64,000 bases of DNA, from contig NZ_JAEHOB010000001.1 of NCBI RefSeq assembly GCF_016464705.1, positions 530,721 through 594,720 on the forward strand, given 5' to 3'. How positions within the stretch are numbered: the first letter of the stretch is position 1; each line of letters starts with the position of its first letter. The notes beneath the pieces are model-generated. The model made no database searches. It worked only from the letters and a program-made list of their open reading frames with translations, and was not told the DNA's origin. Shown here piece after piece: positions 24,736 to 32,125 of the stretch. The DNA comes from Qaidamihabitans albus. GTDB lineage: Bacteria > Actinomycetota > Actinomycetes > Mycobacteriales > Pseudonocardiaceae. A program made the position numbers and the translations under genes.

Positions 24736-25068
24736 GTGCTCGTCCTCCGCTCGATCGCGCTGTTCGTACTCGCCGCCATCGCCGAGATCGGCGGAGCCTG
24801 GCTGGTGTGGCAGGGGGTCCGCGAGCACCGCGGCTGGATCTGGATCGGGGCGGGCGTGATCGCCCTTGGGCTGTACGGCTTCGCCGCGACCCTGCAGCCG
24901 GACCCGCACTTCGGGCGGATCCTGGCCGCCTACGGTGGCGTGTTCGTCGCGGGATCGCTGGCGTGGGGCATGGTCGTCGACGGCTACCGGCCCGACCGGT
25001 TCGACGTGCTCGGCGCCCTGATCTGCCTGGCCGGGGTCGCGGTCATCATGTACGCCCCCCGCCACTGA
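24736..25068 (+). CDS. ynfA: YnfA-family small membrane protein
   Basis: A 110-residue protein with four hydrophobic segments, the size and pattern of YnfA/UPF0060 (E-I-G-G-A-W-L-V-W near residue 18, L-Q-P near 56, A-A-Y-G-G-V-F-V near 67, the end A-V-I-M-Y-A-P-R). The family is distantly related to small multidrug resistance exporters; its substrate is unsettled. I prefer the GTG with GGAAGGGG five bases upstream over an in-frame GTG fifteen bases earlier, since the latter would include the ribosome site. The stop codon is the first base triplet of a short tandem array. Confidence 0.85.
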   Translation: MLVLRSIALFVLAAIAEIGGAWLVWQGVREHRGWIWIGAGVIALGLYGFAATLQPDPHFGRILAAYGGVFVAGSLAWGMVVDGYRPDRFDVLGALICLAGVAVIMYAPRH

Positions 25069-25118
25069 GGCATTGAGGCATTTGAGGCATTTGAGGCATT
25101 GAGGCATTGAGGCATTGA
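25066..25118. repeat. Tandem TGAGGCAT array
   Basis: Six copies of TGAGGCAT, some with an extra T, run from the ynfA stop codon into the gap before the convergent PAP2 gene. The copies are nearly perfect, so length change by slippage is likely. It takes the place where other convergent pairs here carry a palindrome. Confidence 0.85.
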
Positions 25119-25127
25119 CCGAAGGCG

Positions 25128-25934
25128 TTATGCCGGGTCCTCCTGCCTGCGATGCCGCCACCCGGGGCGGTAGATCCCCGCGACGGGCGTGGCCTCGATG
25201 CCGTCGACCGCGGCCGGGCGGCGCGAGGGCGAACCGGCCCGGCGGACCGCGAGGTAGACGACGATCACGAGCAGCGCCCCGGCGACGGCGTCGAGCAGGT
25301 AGTGGTTGCCGGTCGCCAGCACGACGACGGTCGTCATCAGCGGATACAGCCACATGATTCGCAGCGCGGGGTGGCGCAGGAGGTTGGCCGCGAGCGCCAC
25401 CCATACGGCCCACGCGACGTGCAGGGACGGCATCGCGGCGTACGGGTTGGCAAGGCTGAGCAGGCCACCGTCCGGGCTGGCCGAGCCGAAGATGTCGCGT
25501 TGCACGAGCGTGTCCGGTGCGTTCGCCAGGGCGAGCCGGGGCGGGGCCAGCGGGACGACCCAGAAGCAGACCAGCGCCGCCAGGCTCGAAAGGAACAGTG
25601 TCGAGCGCATCCACAGATAGCTGTCGGGACGCCGCCACCACAGCAGCAACAGCAGGCCGGCCGTCACGAGGAAGTGGCTGCCGACGTAGTAGTAGCCGGC
25701 GAGGGCCGCGAGCTGCGGACGGCCGTCGACGAGCCCGTAGAACCACGGCTCCACCGCGAGATTGAGGGTCTGTTCGAGACGGTAGAGCGCCTCCGAGTGC
25801 GTCAGCGCGACGGCGGCGTCGCCCGAGACCGCGACCCACAGCAGCTGGAAGGCCCCGAACCCGAAGCCCAGGAGCAACACCTCGACCCACCACCGGGGTC
25901 GCCGCACAGCACTCGGACGCTCGACCTCCGTCAT
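25128..25934 (-). CDS. PAP2-superfamily membrane phosphatase/transferase
   Basis: A 268-residue protein with about six membrane segments. PAP2 signatures are A-M-P-S-L-H-V-A-W and G-N-H-Y-L-L-D-A-V-A-G, which supply the two active-site histidines. The K-x6-R-P motif of ordinary PAP2 phosphatases is missing, as in the inositol-phosphorylceramide synthase-like (AUR1) branch, so a lipid head-group transfer is possible. I use the ATG; an in-frame GTG 15 codons upstream is an alternative. It converges on ynfA across the tandem array. Confidence 0.83.
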   Translation of the reverse strand: MTEVERPSAVRRPRWWVEVLLLGFGFGAFQLLWVAVSGDAAVALTHSEALYRLEQTLNLAVEPWFYGLVDGRPQLAALAGYYYVGSHFLVTAGLLLLLWWRRPDSYLWMRSTLFLSSLAALVCFWVVPLAPPRLALANAPDTLVQRDIFGSASPDGGLLSLANPYAAMPSLHVAWAVWVALAANLLRHPALRIMWLYPLMTTVVVLATGNHYLLDAVAGALLVIVVYLAVRRAGSPSRRPAAVDGIEATPVAGIYRPGWRHRRQEDPA

Positions 25935-26250
25935 ATCAACGCCCCCACCCGCCTGGGCACCGCCGACCACCTCGCTCACCCCCGGTACGCAGCGTCACAC
26001 GCGGGACGCCATACGTCCGACAGAATTTTCGGACCATACAGCGTCAGCATGCCCAAATCTTCGGCAACTTATTGCCGCGGCGCGCGATTCTCGTTGGACT
26101 TCGACGGCCGGCACGTCCCCTTTGCGGCGGAGTCGCGGCGATCGGTGAGCAAGGTCATAGTGGGGCGGGCGGCGGAGAATTCGCCCCGGACAGTCGTCCG
26201 CCGGGCACCCGCGTTGCGTGGGGTGCCCGGCGGCTCGACTACTCGGCTGG
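25935..26250. other. Intergenic region upstream of the PAP2 gene
   Basis: No gene is supported. A 78-codon minus-strand frame here runs out of the tRNA gene and is not coding. The inverted repeat GTCCGA-N8-TCGGAC (26015-26034) is a possible regulator site for the PAP2 gene. The base composition is more A/T-rich than the surroundings at 26030-26100. Confidence 0.45.
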
Positions 26251-26337
26251 CGGAGGATACGGGATTCGAACCCGTGAGGGCTTTTACACCCAACACGATT
26301 TCCAATCGTGCGCCTTAGGCCGCTCGGCCAATCCTCC
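26251..26337 (-). tRNA. tRNA-Ser (anticodon GGA)
   Basis: An 87-base tRNA with a class II long variable arm. The acceptor arms GGAGGAT and ATCCTCC pair fully with discriminator G. The anticodon stem-loop is CACGATTGGAAATCGTG with anticodon GGA, and the T-arm reads CGGGTTCGAATCCCG. The 3' CCA is not encoded. It reads UCC/UCU serine codons. Confidence 0.96.
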
Positions 26338-26373
26338 GCGCGAAAGCGTAGCAGGGCGGCCGCTGACGGACCG

Positions 26374-26747
26374 TTACCGGGTGGCGGCGGTGTCCGGGGT
26401 GACGATGTCGTCCGCGAGCGGGGCGACGGCCGCGATGATGGTGTCCGTGGTCGGGCCCGGCACACCGGCGGCGAGCAGTGCCGCCGTCAGGTGCTCGGCC
26501 ACCCGGTCGAAGTGCTCCTGGTGGATGCCGCGGCCGCGGTGGATCTCCTTCATCGGCCGTCCGCCGTAGTTGTCCGGCCCGCCGAGCGCGCCGCGAAGAA
26601 CTCGACCTGCCTGCCCTTGAGCCGGGCCATGTTCGTGCCGGCGAAGAATCCCGCCAGTTCCGGGTCGTCGAGGACCCTCCGGTAGAAGTCGTCGACGACC
26701 GTGGCCAGGGCTTCCTGGCCACCGATCTGCTCGTAGACAGTGGTCAT
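26374..26747 (-). pseudogene. Truncated haemoglobin (group I, GlbN-like), frameshifted
   Basis: The N-terminal part ([19 protein letters not shown] with the B10 Tyr, G-F-F-A-G-T) runs in one frame to V-E-F-F-A-A. The rest ([14 protein letters not shown] with the proximal His) continues in another. Two surplus bases (CG) near 26590 break the frame; without them the protein would be 123 residues, normal for trHbN, which detoxifies NO with O2. The uncorrected frame stops at 26550 after about 65 residues. GGAGG precedes the ATG. The start overlaps the stop of the repaired upstream gene (ATGA). A real mutation and a sequence error are both possible. Confidence 0.75.
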
Positions 26748-27390
26748 ACTTCCTCCGCATCCGTACCGGACTTCCTGAGCCTTTCGGGCAGCCGCGCCAG
26801 CTTGTCGATCTCCTCCGCGAACGCCGAGGACGTGGCCTGCAGTTGGACCTGCACCGCGTGGCTGAACGCGCGCAGCCACGCCAGCCTGCGTTCCATCTCC
26901 TCGAGTTCGGCGGCGTAGCCGTCACCCGCGCTGGCCCGGTACGCGTGCGCCGCCTGCTGGGCGGCGTCCTCCGCGCGTTGCTGCGCGTCGTGCAGGATCG
27001 CCTCGGCCTGCCTGCGGGCGTCGACGGTGACCCGGCGGCAGTGCGCCTCCGCCTGCGCGATGTAGGCCTCGCCTGCAGCTGTGCCTCCGACAGGAGGTTC
27101 ACCGCCTGCACGTCGAGCTGCGTTCCGGCCTGGGCGGGCACCGCGTCGACGTTCTCGCCGTGGTCGCGGTACCAGTTGCGCAACCGATCGTTCTCCGCGC
27201 GCAGCCGGGCGTGCTCGGCCTCCCCTGCGGCGATCTCCTCGGCCAGCCTGCGCTGGAACAGCTCGACCTCGTCCGGGTCGACCCCGCGGCGGCCCAGTGG
27301 CGACTTCCTGAAGGTGATGTTGCGGATCCGGTCGGGGGTGAGGATCCGCCGGAACCCGGGATGGCGGTGGTCATTGGCCTGCAATGTCAT
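26744..27390 (-). pseudogene. DivIVA-domain coiled-coil protein, frameshifted
   Basis: The first part is a DivIVA-like domain: L-T-P-D-R-I-R-N-I-T-F-R-K-S, G-R-R-G-V-D-P-D-E-V-E-L-F, then a coiled coil to S-E-A-Q-L-Q-A. The expected continuation (E-A-Y-I-A-Q-A-E-A-H, A-E-A-I-L-H-D-A-Q-Q-R-A-E-D-A-A) lies one frame over, so one G is missing near 27069. Repaired, the protein has 215 residues and ends in a TGA that overlaps the ATG of the haemoglobin gene. Its own ATG overlaps the stop of the flavohaemoprotein gene. DivIVA-type proteins mark curved membranes or poles; a place in a globin operon is unusual. Confidence 0.75.
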
Positions 27391-28549
27391 CCTGAATGAT
27401 CCTCGTCCGCTGAACGGAAGCCGGTGAGGTCTGGTGCCGCGCCGGCGTAGCTGTTGAACTCCTCGCAGTGAACGTGGTCGGCTGCGATGCCCGCGGCCCG
27501 CAGCGCCGCGCGGGTGCCGGAGACCATTTCCGGGGAACCGCACACGTAGATCTCCTCATCGGGCCACGGCCCGTAGCCGAGCGCGACGTCGACCAGCCGG
27601 CCGCGCTCGCCCCGGAAGCTGGGGTCGTCCGAGGTCGCCGGGATCACGCGGAGCCCGGGCATGGAGCGCTCGAACGCGTGGATGGCCTCCGCGTCGTAGA
27701 ACTCCCCCGCCGTGCGGGCACCGACGAACAGATGAACGCGGCGCTGGACGTTCTCCTTCGCGATCTGACCGAGCATCGCCTTGAACGGCGCGAAGCCCTG
27801 CCGCCCGCGAGGAACACCACGTCCTGCTTGTGGTCGAGCGTCAGGCTGTCGCCGGCGGCGGCGCCCAGCCGCAGCACCTCGCCGACCTGCACGGCCTGCA
27901 CGAGCGCGGAGCTCACCGGCCCGCCGTCGACCAGCCGCACGTGCAGCTCGATCAGCCCGTCCGGCCTCGGTGCGTTCGCCGGTGAGTAGTAGCGCCACAG
28001 CCTGGGCCGCAGCTGCGTCTCCACGGCGATGCTCTGACCGGGTACGTACGGCAGCGGCACCCGGGGGCGCACGGTGAGCACCGCGACGTCGAGGCTGCGC
28101 CGTTCGTGTGCGACCACCTCGGCGTCCCACCACGGCGGCGACGACTCGGCGGCGCCCTGTGCCGCCTCGTTCATCACCTGCGACACCAGGCCGTATGCCT
28201 CGGTCCAGTCCGAGGCGAGGTCGCGGCTCCACTCGTCGGCCAGGACGTGCTGCAACGTCGCAAGCAGCGCCTGGCCGACGGCGGGGTAGTGCTCCGGCGC
28301 GACCGAGAACTTCCGGTGGTCCCTGCCGAGCTGTTGCAGGAAGGGCACCGCGTTGTCGAGATCGTCGACGTGGGCGACGATGTGCCCGAGCGCGGTGACC
28401 AGCTTGTCCCGCTGCCCCGACATCGACGCCGGGAACATCTCGCGGGTCTGCGGGTGCAACAGGAACAGCGTGGAGTAGAAGAAGAGCGGAACCTGTCCGC
28501 CGTGTCTGGTGACCGTGTGCCAGCTCGATCGAAGTCTCGCTACGTCCAC
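27387..28549 (-). pseudogene. Flavohaemoprotein (globin + FAD/NAD reductase), frameshifted
   Basis: The globin part (about residues 1-130) has Y-S-T-L-F with the B10 Tyr, E-M-F-P at CD1 and R-D-H-R-K-F-S with the proximal His. The FAD part has R-Y-Y-S-P-A-N and G-G-P-V-S-S. The frame breaks at V-V-F-L-A-G-G near 27800, where one base is missing from what should read G-G-T-G-F-A-P-F. The NAD domain continues in the other frame (F-V-G-A-R-T, Y-V-C-G-S-P-E-M). Repaired length is 387, typical for NO dioxygenases that turn NO into nitrate. The GTG start lacks a strong ribosome site. It is the first gene of a three-gene coupled set. Confidence 0.78.
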
Positions 28550-28705
28550 GTCAGTGTGCGGGGCCGGCCGGGTTCGGCGCGGGGGAAGTCCGTCTGCCGC
28601 TGGAACTCATCGCTTTCCCTTTCTCGACGGAGCGTGCACGAATCCGTGCCCGCTGTGACGGTCCCCGAGCATGCGCAGGAGCCTATGCGCCGGTGCATAT
28701 TGCAA

Positions 28706-29101
28706 TCAAGACCTTGCGATTCGGGAGCGCAGTAGATCGGCCAGCTCGTGTGGCAACCGGACGGTGACGGTGAGCGCCGAATGGCGTAGTACGCCGACGG
28801 GCTCGATTCCGGGCACGGGTTCGCGGAACCTGACGCAGACGCCCGGCCCGGTACCGGTTCCGAACGTCAGGCCGCGGTCGGCCGCCGAGAGGCGCACCCC
28901 CACCGCCTTGATCGCCGAGTAGGGCCCGGTGACGGCAACGTCCTCGATGTTCGCCAGCGCCGTCGTCACCGTCCACGGGCCGAACCGAACACACAGCCGG
29001 TGAGTCCCGACACTCACGAAGCTGTTGCCGGGACGGATCCCGAGCAGTGCCAGTGGCAGGCGAAAACCGCGCTGAAAAGCGAAATTGTGGTGCTCGTTCA
29101 T
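28706..29101 (-). CDS. Hypothetical protein (131 residues)
   Basis: I cannot name the family. The protein looks like an all-beta fold: repeated V-x-V, T-V-T strands, G-P-W-T-V-T-T-A-L, D-V-A-V-T-G-P-Y, V-C-V-R-F-R-E-P-V-P-G, and a short C-terminal helix D-L-L-R-S-R-I. The pattern is reminiscent of small PH-like domains of actinomycetes. There is no signal or membrane segment. It is transcribed away from the DUF6292 gene, with an 80-bp gap between. Confidence 0.6.
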   Translation of the reverse strand: MNEHHNFAFQRGFRLPLALLGIRPGNSFVSVGTHRLCVRFGPWTVTTALANIEDVAVTGPYSAIKAVGVRLSAADRGLTFGTGTGPGVCVRFREPVPGIEPVGVLRHSALTVTVRLPHELADLLRSRIARS

Positions 29102-29181
29102 GACATTCGACCTTGCTCGACGTTTGAACCCGGGTGCCGCGGGGCAATCACCCGCCGCCCTACGGGAGACGGGATGAACTG

Positions 29182-29595
29182 GTGTACAGCGATGAGTTGA
29201 CCGCGAGTGCGCGCGGCCTGAAGCGGTACGTGGAACTGGTGGCGGACGAACTGCGGATGCCGCCCGCGTTCTGCGTGGACGTCGACGACTACCGGGCGAC
29301 CGTCTACTTCGCCTTGGAGGAGCGGGTTCCGCGTTATCCGGACCGCGACCTGGCGTTGTTGTGGGACGAGGAGAACGGCTGGGCGATCGGTGTCGAGTCC
29401 GGCTGCGGCGAGGACATCATCGTGCTCGCGTACCTGGGTGGCGACATCGTGCCCGCGCCGTCGCTGGTGGCGCGGTTCGTGGACGATCTCATGCACGAGC
29501 GCTACCCCGGTCAGCTCGAGCCGCCTGCGCTGCGCCGCGCCGGAACCGATGACGACCTCGACGAGCGGCTGGCCGCGTTCCACCGGCCGAACTGA
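29182..29595 (+). CDS. DUF6292-like protein
   Basis: A 137-residue protein with the pattern I know from DUF6292 of Pseudonocardiaceae: G-L-K-R-Y-V-E-L-V-A-D-E-L near the start, then P-R-Y-P-D-R-D-L-A-L-L-W-D-E-E-N-G-W-A-I, V-L-A-Y-L-G-G-D-I-V-P-A-P and V-A-R-F-V. Function unknown; the domain often stands beside regulators. I take GTG as the start because the similarity begins there and GGGAT lies upstream; the frame is open further left without family sequence. Confidence 0.68.
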   Translation: MYSDELTASARGLKRYVELVADELRMPPAFCVDVDDYRATVYFALEERVPRYPDRDLALLWDEENGWAIGVESGCGEDIIVLAYLGGDIVPAPSLVARFVDDLMHERYPGQLEPPALRRAGTDDDLDERLAAFHRPN

Positions 29596-29599
29596 ACGT

Positions 29600-30082
29600 T
29601 CAGCGCCACCAACGGCGTCGCGGACGTTCGGTGGCCGCGTAGGTGGCGGCGGTGACCGCACCGTAGGCCAGGTGCGGGATCGCGTCGCTCAGCCATGCCT
29701 CGGTACCCCAGCTCCGTGGATCGGTGATGCCGAGCGCGGTCATCGGCGCGGCGGTGCCGACCATCGCGGCCAGGCCCGTCACCACGCCGCCGGTCGTCGT
29801 CGAGGGCCGCCAGCCGAGACCCCGGGCCGCGCCGTAGGCCGCCCCGATCGCCGTGCCGGTGAGGATGCCCATCAGCGCGCCGACTCCCGAGACGCGGTTG
29901 CTCCGGCTCTCCTCGTCGCCGGGCACGGTGACACCGGTGCGCCTGGCGAGCTCGTTCACCGTCTGTTCCGGGGTGCTGCTCGGCGGACGGGCCCGCAGCA
30001 CCATGTCGAGATACGTCGTCGCGTTGAGTGCCGTGGTGCCCGCGGCTCCGGCCGCCGCGCCACGCAGGACGGATTTCAGCAT
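29600..30082 (-). CDS. Hypothetical small membrane protein (160 residues)
   Basis: Glycine/alanine-rich, with hydrophobic stretches at about 4-24, 70-90, 98-118 and 135-150 containing small-xxx-small patterns (G-A-A-A-G-A-A-G-T-T-A, G-A-A-Y-G-A-A-R-G). A polar segment R-P-P-S-S-T-P-E-Q-T-V-N-E-L-A separates the first two. No enzyme motif is seen. It converges with the DUF6292 gene, four bases apart, with no palindrome between them. Confidence 0.65.
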   Translation of the reverse strand: MLKSVLRGAAAGAAGTTALNATTYLDMVLRARPPSSTPEQTVNELARRTGVTVPGDEESRSNRVSGVGALMGILTGTAIGAAYGAARGLGWRPSTTTGGVVTGLAAMVGTAAPMTALGITDPRSWGTEAWLSDAIPHLAYGAVTAATYAATERPRRRWWR

Positions 30083-30132
30083 GCTCGGTGGATACCCCGT
30101 CGGCGGCGGGCAAACCTGCGGCCGCGGCGGGG

Positions 30133-30474
30133 CTACTCGTCCGTGCGCCGGGTTTCGCGGTCGCCGAGCAGCCTCCGGCCGGACGCGGGCACGAGCGTGA
30201 TCACGATCCCGGAGACGGCCATCCGCAGCGGCAGCCAGCTACCGAGCTCCCCGGCGTGCCGCAGATGCCACACGAGCGCACCGCCGAAGCCGAACAACAG
30301 GATCATGCCGAACATGCGCGCCGTCCAGTGCCGGCGGGCGAGCACGATGCCGAGTGCTCCGACGAGTGCCTGCAGGCAGTGCTGTGCGGCGCTGCCGGGA
30401 AAGACCTGCATGACTCCCAGCGCCAGATTCGCCGCGCCCACCACCAGTGCGAGTGCCTGGGTTCGGCTGAACAC
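30133..30474 (-). CDS. Hypothetical small membrane protein (113 residues)
   Basis: Four hydrophobic stretches (L-A-L-V-V-G-A-A-N-L-A-L-G near 8, L-V-G-A-L-G-I-V-L near 37, M-I-L-L-F-G-F-G-G near 57, M-A-V-S-G-I-V-I near 86) and a charged C-terminal tail G-D-R-E-T-R-R. The look is that of small DUF4383-like membrane proteins, but I am not sure. I use GTG as the start; the frame is open upstream into Arg-rich sequence without a ribosome site. Confidence 0.6.
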   Translation of the reverse strand: MFSRTQALALVVGAANLALGVMQVFPGSAAQHCLQALVGALGIVLARRHWTARMFGMILLFGFGGALVWHLRHAGELGSWLPLRMAVSGIVITLVPASGRRLLGDRETRRTDE

Positions 30475-30503
30475 GCATTCGGAATAGCCGCCACGGGTGG
30501 GAA

Positions 30504-31385
30504 CTACACGCGGATCGCCCGCATGATCCGGGAAACGAGTCCGGTGAGCCGTTCGGCCGCGGCGGTCCACGACTCGCCGACCGGGCCGGCGGTCAGCACC
30601 ACGGTGATGAACCGGTCGCCGGCTCCGAGCAGCCCGGTCGTGTGCAGCACGCGGTCCCACCGGCAGCAGGACCAGCCTTGCTTGGCCGCCCACCGGGTCC
30701 GTCCCGCCGCGTAGGGGACGCCGAAGTACTGGTCGAACCCGTCCGCGCCGAAGTTGGTGGTCGTGCGCAGGGCGCCCAGAACCGGTTCGCGTATCCGCCC
30801 GGGTGCCTCGTCGAGCAGGTACCGGTAGATCCGCACGACGTCCTCGGCGGTGAGGATCGTGTCGCCCCAGCGGTTCGGGCTCCCGGGGGGCCGCGTGGCG
30901 GCGAGGCCGAGCCGATCCGCCCACCGGGTCACGATCGCGGTGCCGCCGTAGGCCACCCAGAACTCGCCCGCGATCGCGTCATGACTCTGCGCGAGCATCA
31001 CCCTTACGCGGTCCGCCGGCTCGCCGCCCTCCAGCGCTTCGAAGGCGATCAGCAGCTTGACCAGCGAGGCGGACGTGAACTCGGCGTCCGGGCGGTGACT
31101 GAGCGCGAGCCGCTCCTCCGTCCGGTCGTACACGGCGACGCCGAGCGCCGTGAAGCCCTCCGCCGGTGGCATGGCCGGGTCCTCGGGCGAGCGCGGCGGC
31201 GGCTCGGACGGGCCGGTGGGCTCCGGTGCCGCCGATGCGGCCGGGCCGGCCGGTGCCGCGGCACCGTCGGCGAGGGCGGGCGACGCCGGTCCCGGCGTGA
31301 CGATCAGGCCGCTGATCCCGATGGCGATCGCCACGACGGCGAACACGGTCAGCGCTGCCAGCACCGGCGTCCTCGGAGTCCGCAT
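30504..31385 (-). CDS. Class A beta-lactamase-like serine hydrolase, membrane-anchored
   Basis: A 293-residue protein with one N-terminal membrane segment (about 7-32, L-A-A-L-T-V-F-A-V-V-A-I-A-I-G), a Pro/Ala-rich linker, and a serine beta-lactamase/PBP-like domain. The S-x-x-K catalytic pair is seen in F-T-S-A-S-L-V-K near 110. A K-Q-G stands where K-T-G is usual, and the S-D-N element is not visible, so true beta-lactam hydrolysis is doubtful. A cell-wall or regulatory role is as likely. The ATG is chosen over upstream in-frame codons because the membrane segment follows at once. It diverges from the ECF sigma gene. Confidence 0.75.
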   Translation of the reverse strand: MRTPRTPVLAALTVFAVVAIAIGISGLIVTPGPASPALADGAAAPAGPAASAAPEPTGPSEPPPRSPEDPAMPPAEGFTALGVAVYDRTEERLALSHRPDAEFTSASLVKLLIAFEALEGGEPADRVRVMLAQSHDAIAGEFWVAYGGTAIVTRWADRLGLAATRPPGSPNRWGDTILTAEDVVRIYRYLLDEAPGRIREPVLGALRTTTNFGADGFDQYFGVPYAAGRTRWAAKQGWSCCRWDRVLHTTGLLGAGDRFITVVLTAGPVGESWTAAAERLTGLVSRIMRAIRV

Positions 31386-31501
31386 ACCGGCAGTTGGCCG
31401 CCGGCCAGGCGAGCGCTGCAGAATGGGCGGCCGGATGTGCAATGGATCTCTTCGCGGTCCGGATTCGGGGACGCGGGCGGCGGGACCGGACAAGCGGGGG
31501 T

Positions 31502-32125
31502 GTGAGAGGAATAGCCGGTCATCAGGCCGGTGAGGACGAGGCGTGCGAGGAGGCGGCCGGCGGCGACCGGCCCGACCTGGCCGCCGGTGACCCGCAGGTC
31601 GTCTTCGCCAGGCTGTTCGACGCCCATGCCCGCGCTCTGCGCGCGTATCTCGCCGGCCGCGTCGGCACGCAGGTAGCGGAGGACCTGGTCGGGGAGACCT
31701 TCCTGCTCGCGCTGCGCAGGCGGGCGACGTACGACCCGGCTCGCGCGCCGGTGCGTGGCTGGCTCTACGGGATCGCCACCAACGTCCTGCGCAACCATGT
31801 CCGGCACGAGGTGCGCGGTTACCGCGCGACGGCGCGGGCGCACGGTGGCCGCGCCGACGACGTCACCGACGGCCACGACACCAGGGTCGCCGAGCGGGTG
31901 GACGCACAGCACCGGACGCGTGCGCTGGCGAGCGCGCTGACCAGGCTGAACAAGATCGATCGGGACGTGCTGCTGCTCACCTCGTGGGCGGGGCTCGAGC
32001 CCGCGGAGGTGGCCGAGGCGCTGGACATGCCGGCCAGCACGGTGCGGTCCAGGCTGCACCGCGTCCGGCGCAGACTGCGGAACACGGTGCTCGCGCGGCA
32101 CGAGGAGGAACGCGATGCGGGATGA
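31502..32125 (+). CDS. ECF-type RNA polymerase sigma factor
   Basis: A sigma-70 ECF factor of about 207 residues. Region 2 reads F-A-R-L-F-D-A-H-A-R-A-L-R-A-Y-L-A to A-E-D-L-V-G-E-T-F-L-L-A-L-R-R and W-L-Y-G-I-A-T-N. Region 4 reads L-N-K-I-D-R-D-V-L-L-L-T-S-W-A-G-L-E-P-A-E-V-A-E-A with S-T-V-R-S-R-L-H-R-V-R-R-R-L. The start is uncertain: GTG 31502 behind GCGGGGG is used, and an ATG 20 codons upstream is possible. It overlaps the next gene by eleven bases, so the two form one unit. Confidence 0.85.
   Translation: MRGIAGHQAGEDEACEEAAGGDRPDLAAGDPQVVFARLFDAHARALRAYLAGRVGTQVAEDLVGETFLLALRRRATYDPARAPVRGWLYGIATNVLRNHVRHEVRGYRATARAHGGRADDVTDGHDTRVAERVDAQHRTRALASALTRLNKIDRDVLLLTSWAGLEPAEVAEALDMPASTVRSRLHRVRRRLRNTVLARHEEERDAG

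Noticed and set aside
25066-25118. A short CRISPR array
   Set aside because: The units are eight to nine bases with no spacers; this is a simple tandem repeat.
26069-26305. A 78-codon gene overlapping tRNA-Ser
   Set aside because: The frame reads through the tRNA itself and has no ribosome site or family likeness.
30504-31385. A functional beta-lactamase resistance gene
   Set aside because: Only the S-x-x-K pair is clear; S-D-N is not seen and K-T-G is altered, so the call is kept at a beta-lactamase-like serine hydrolase.
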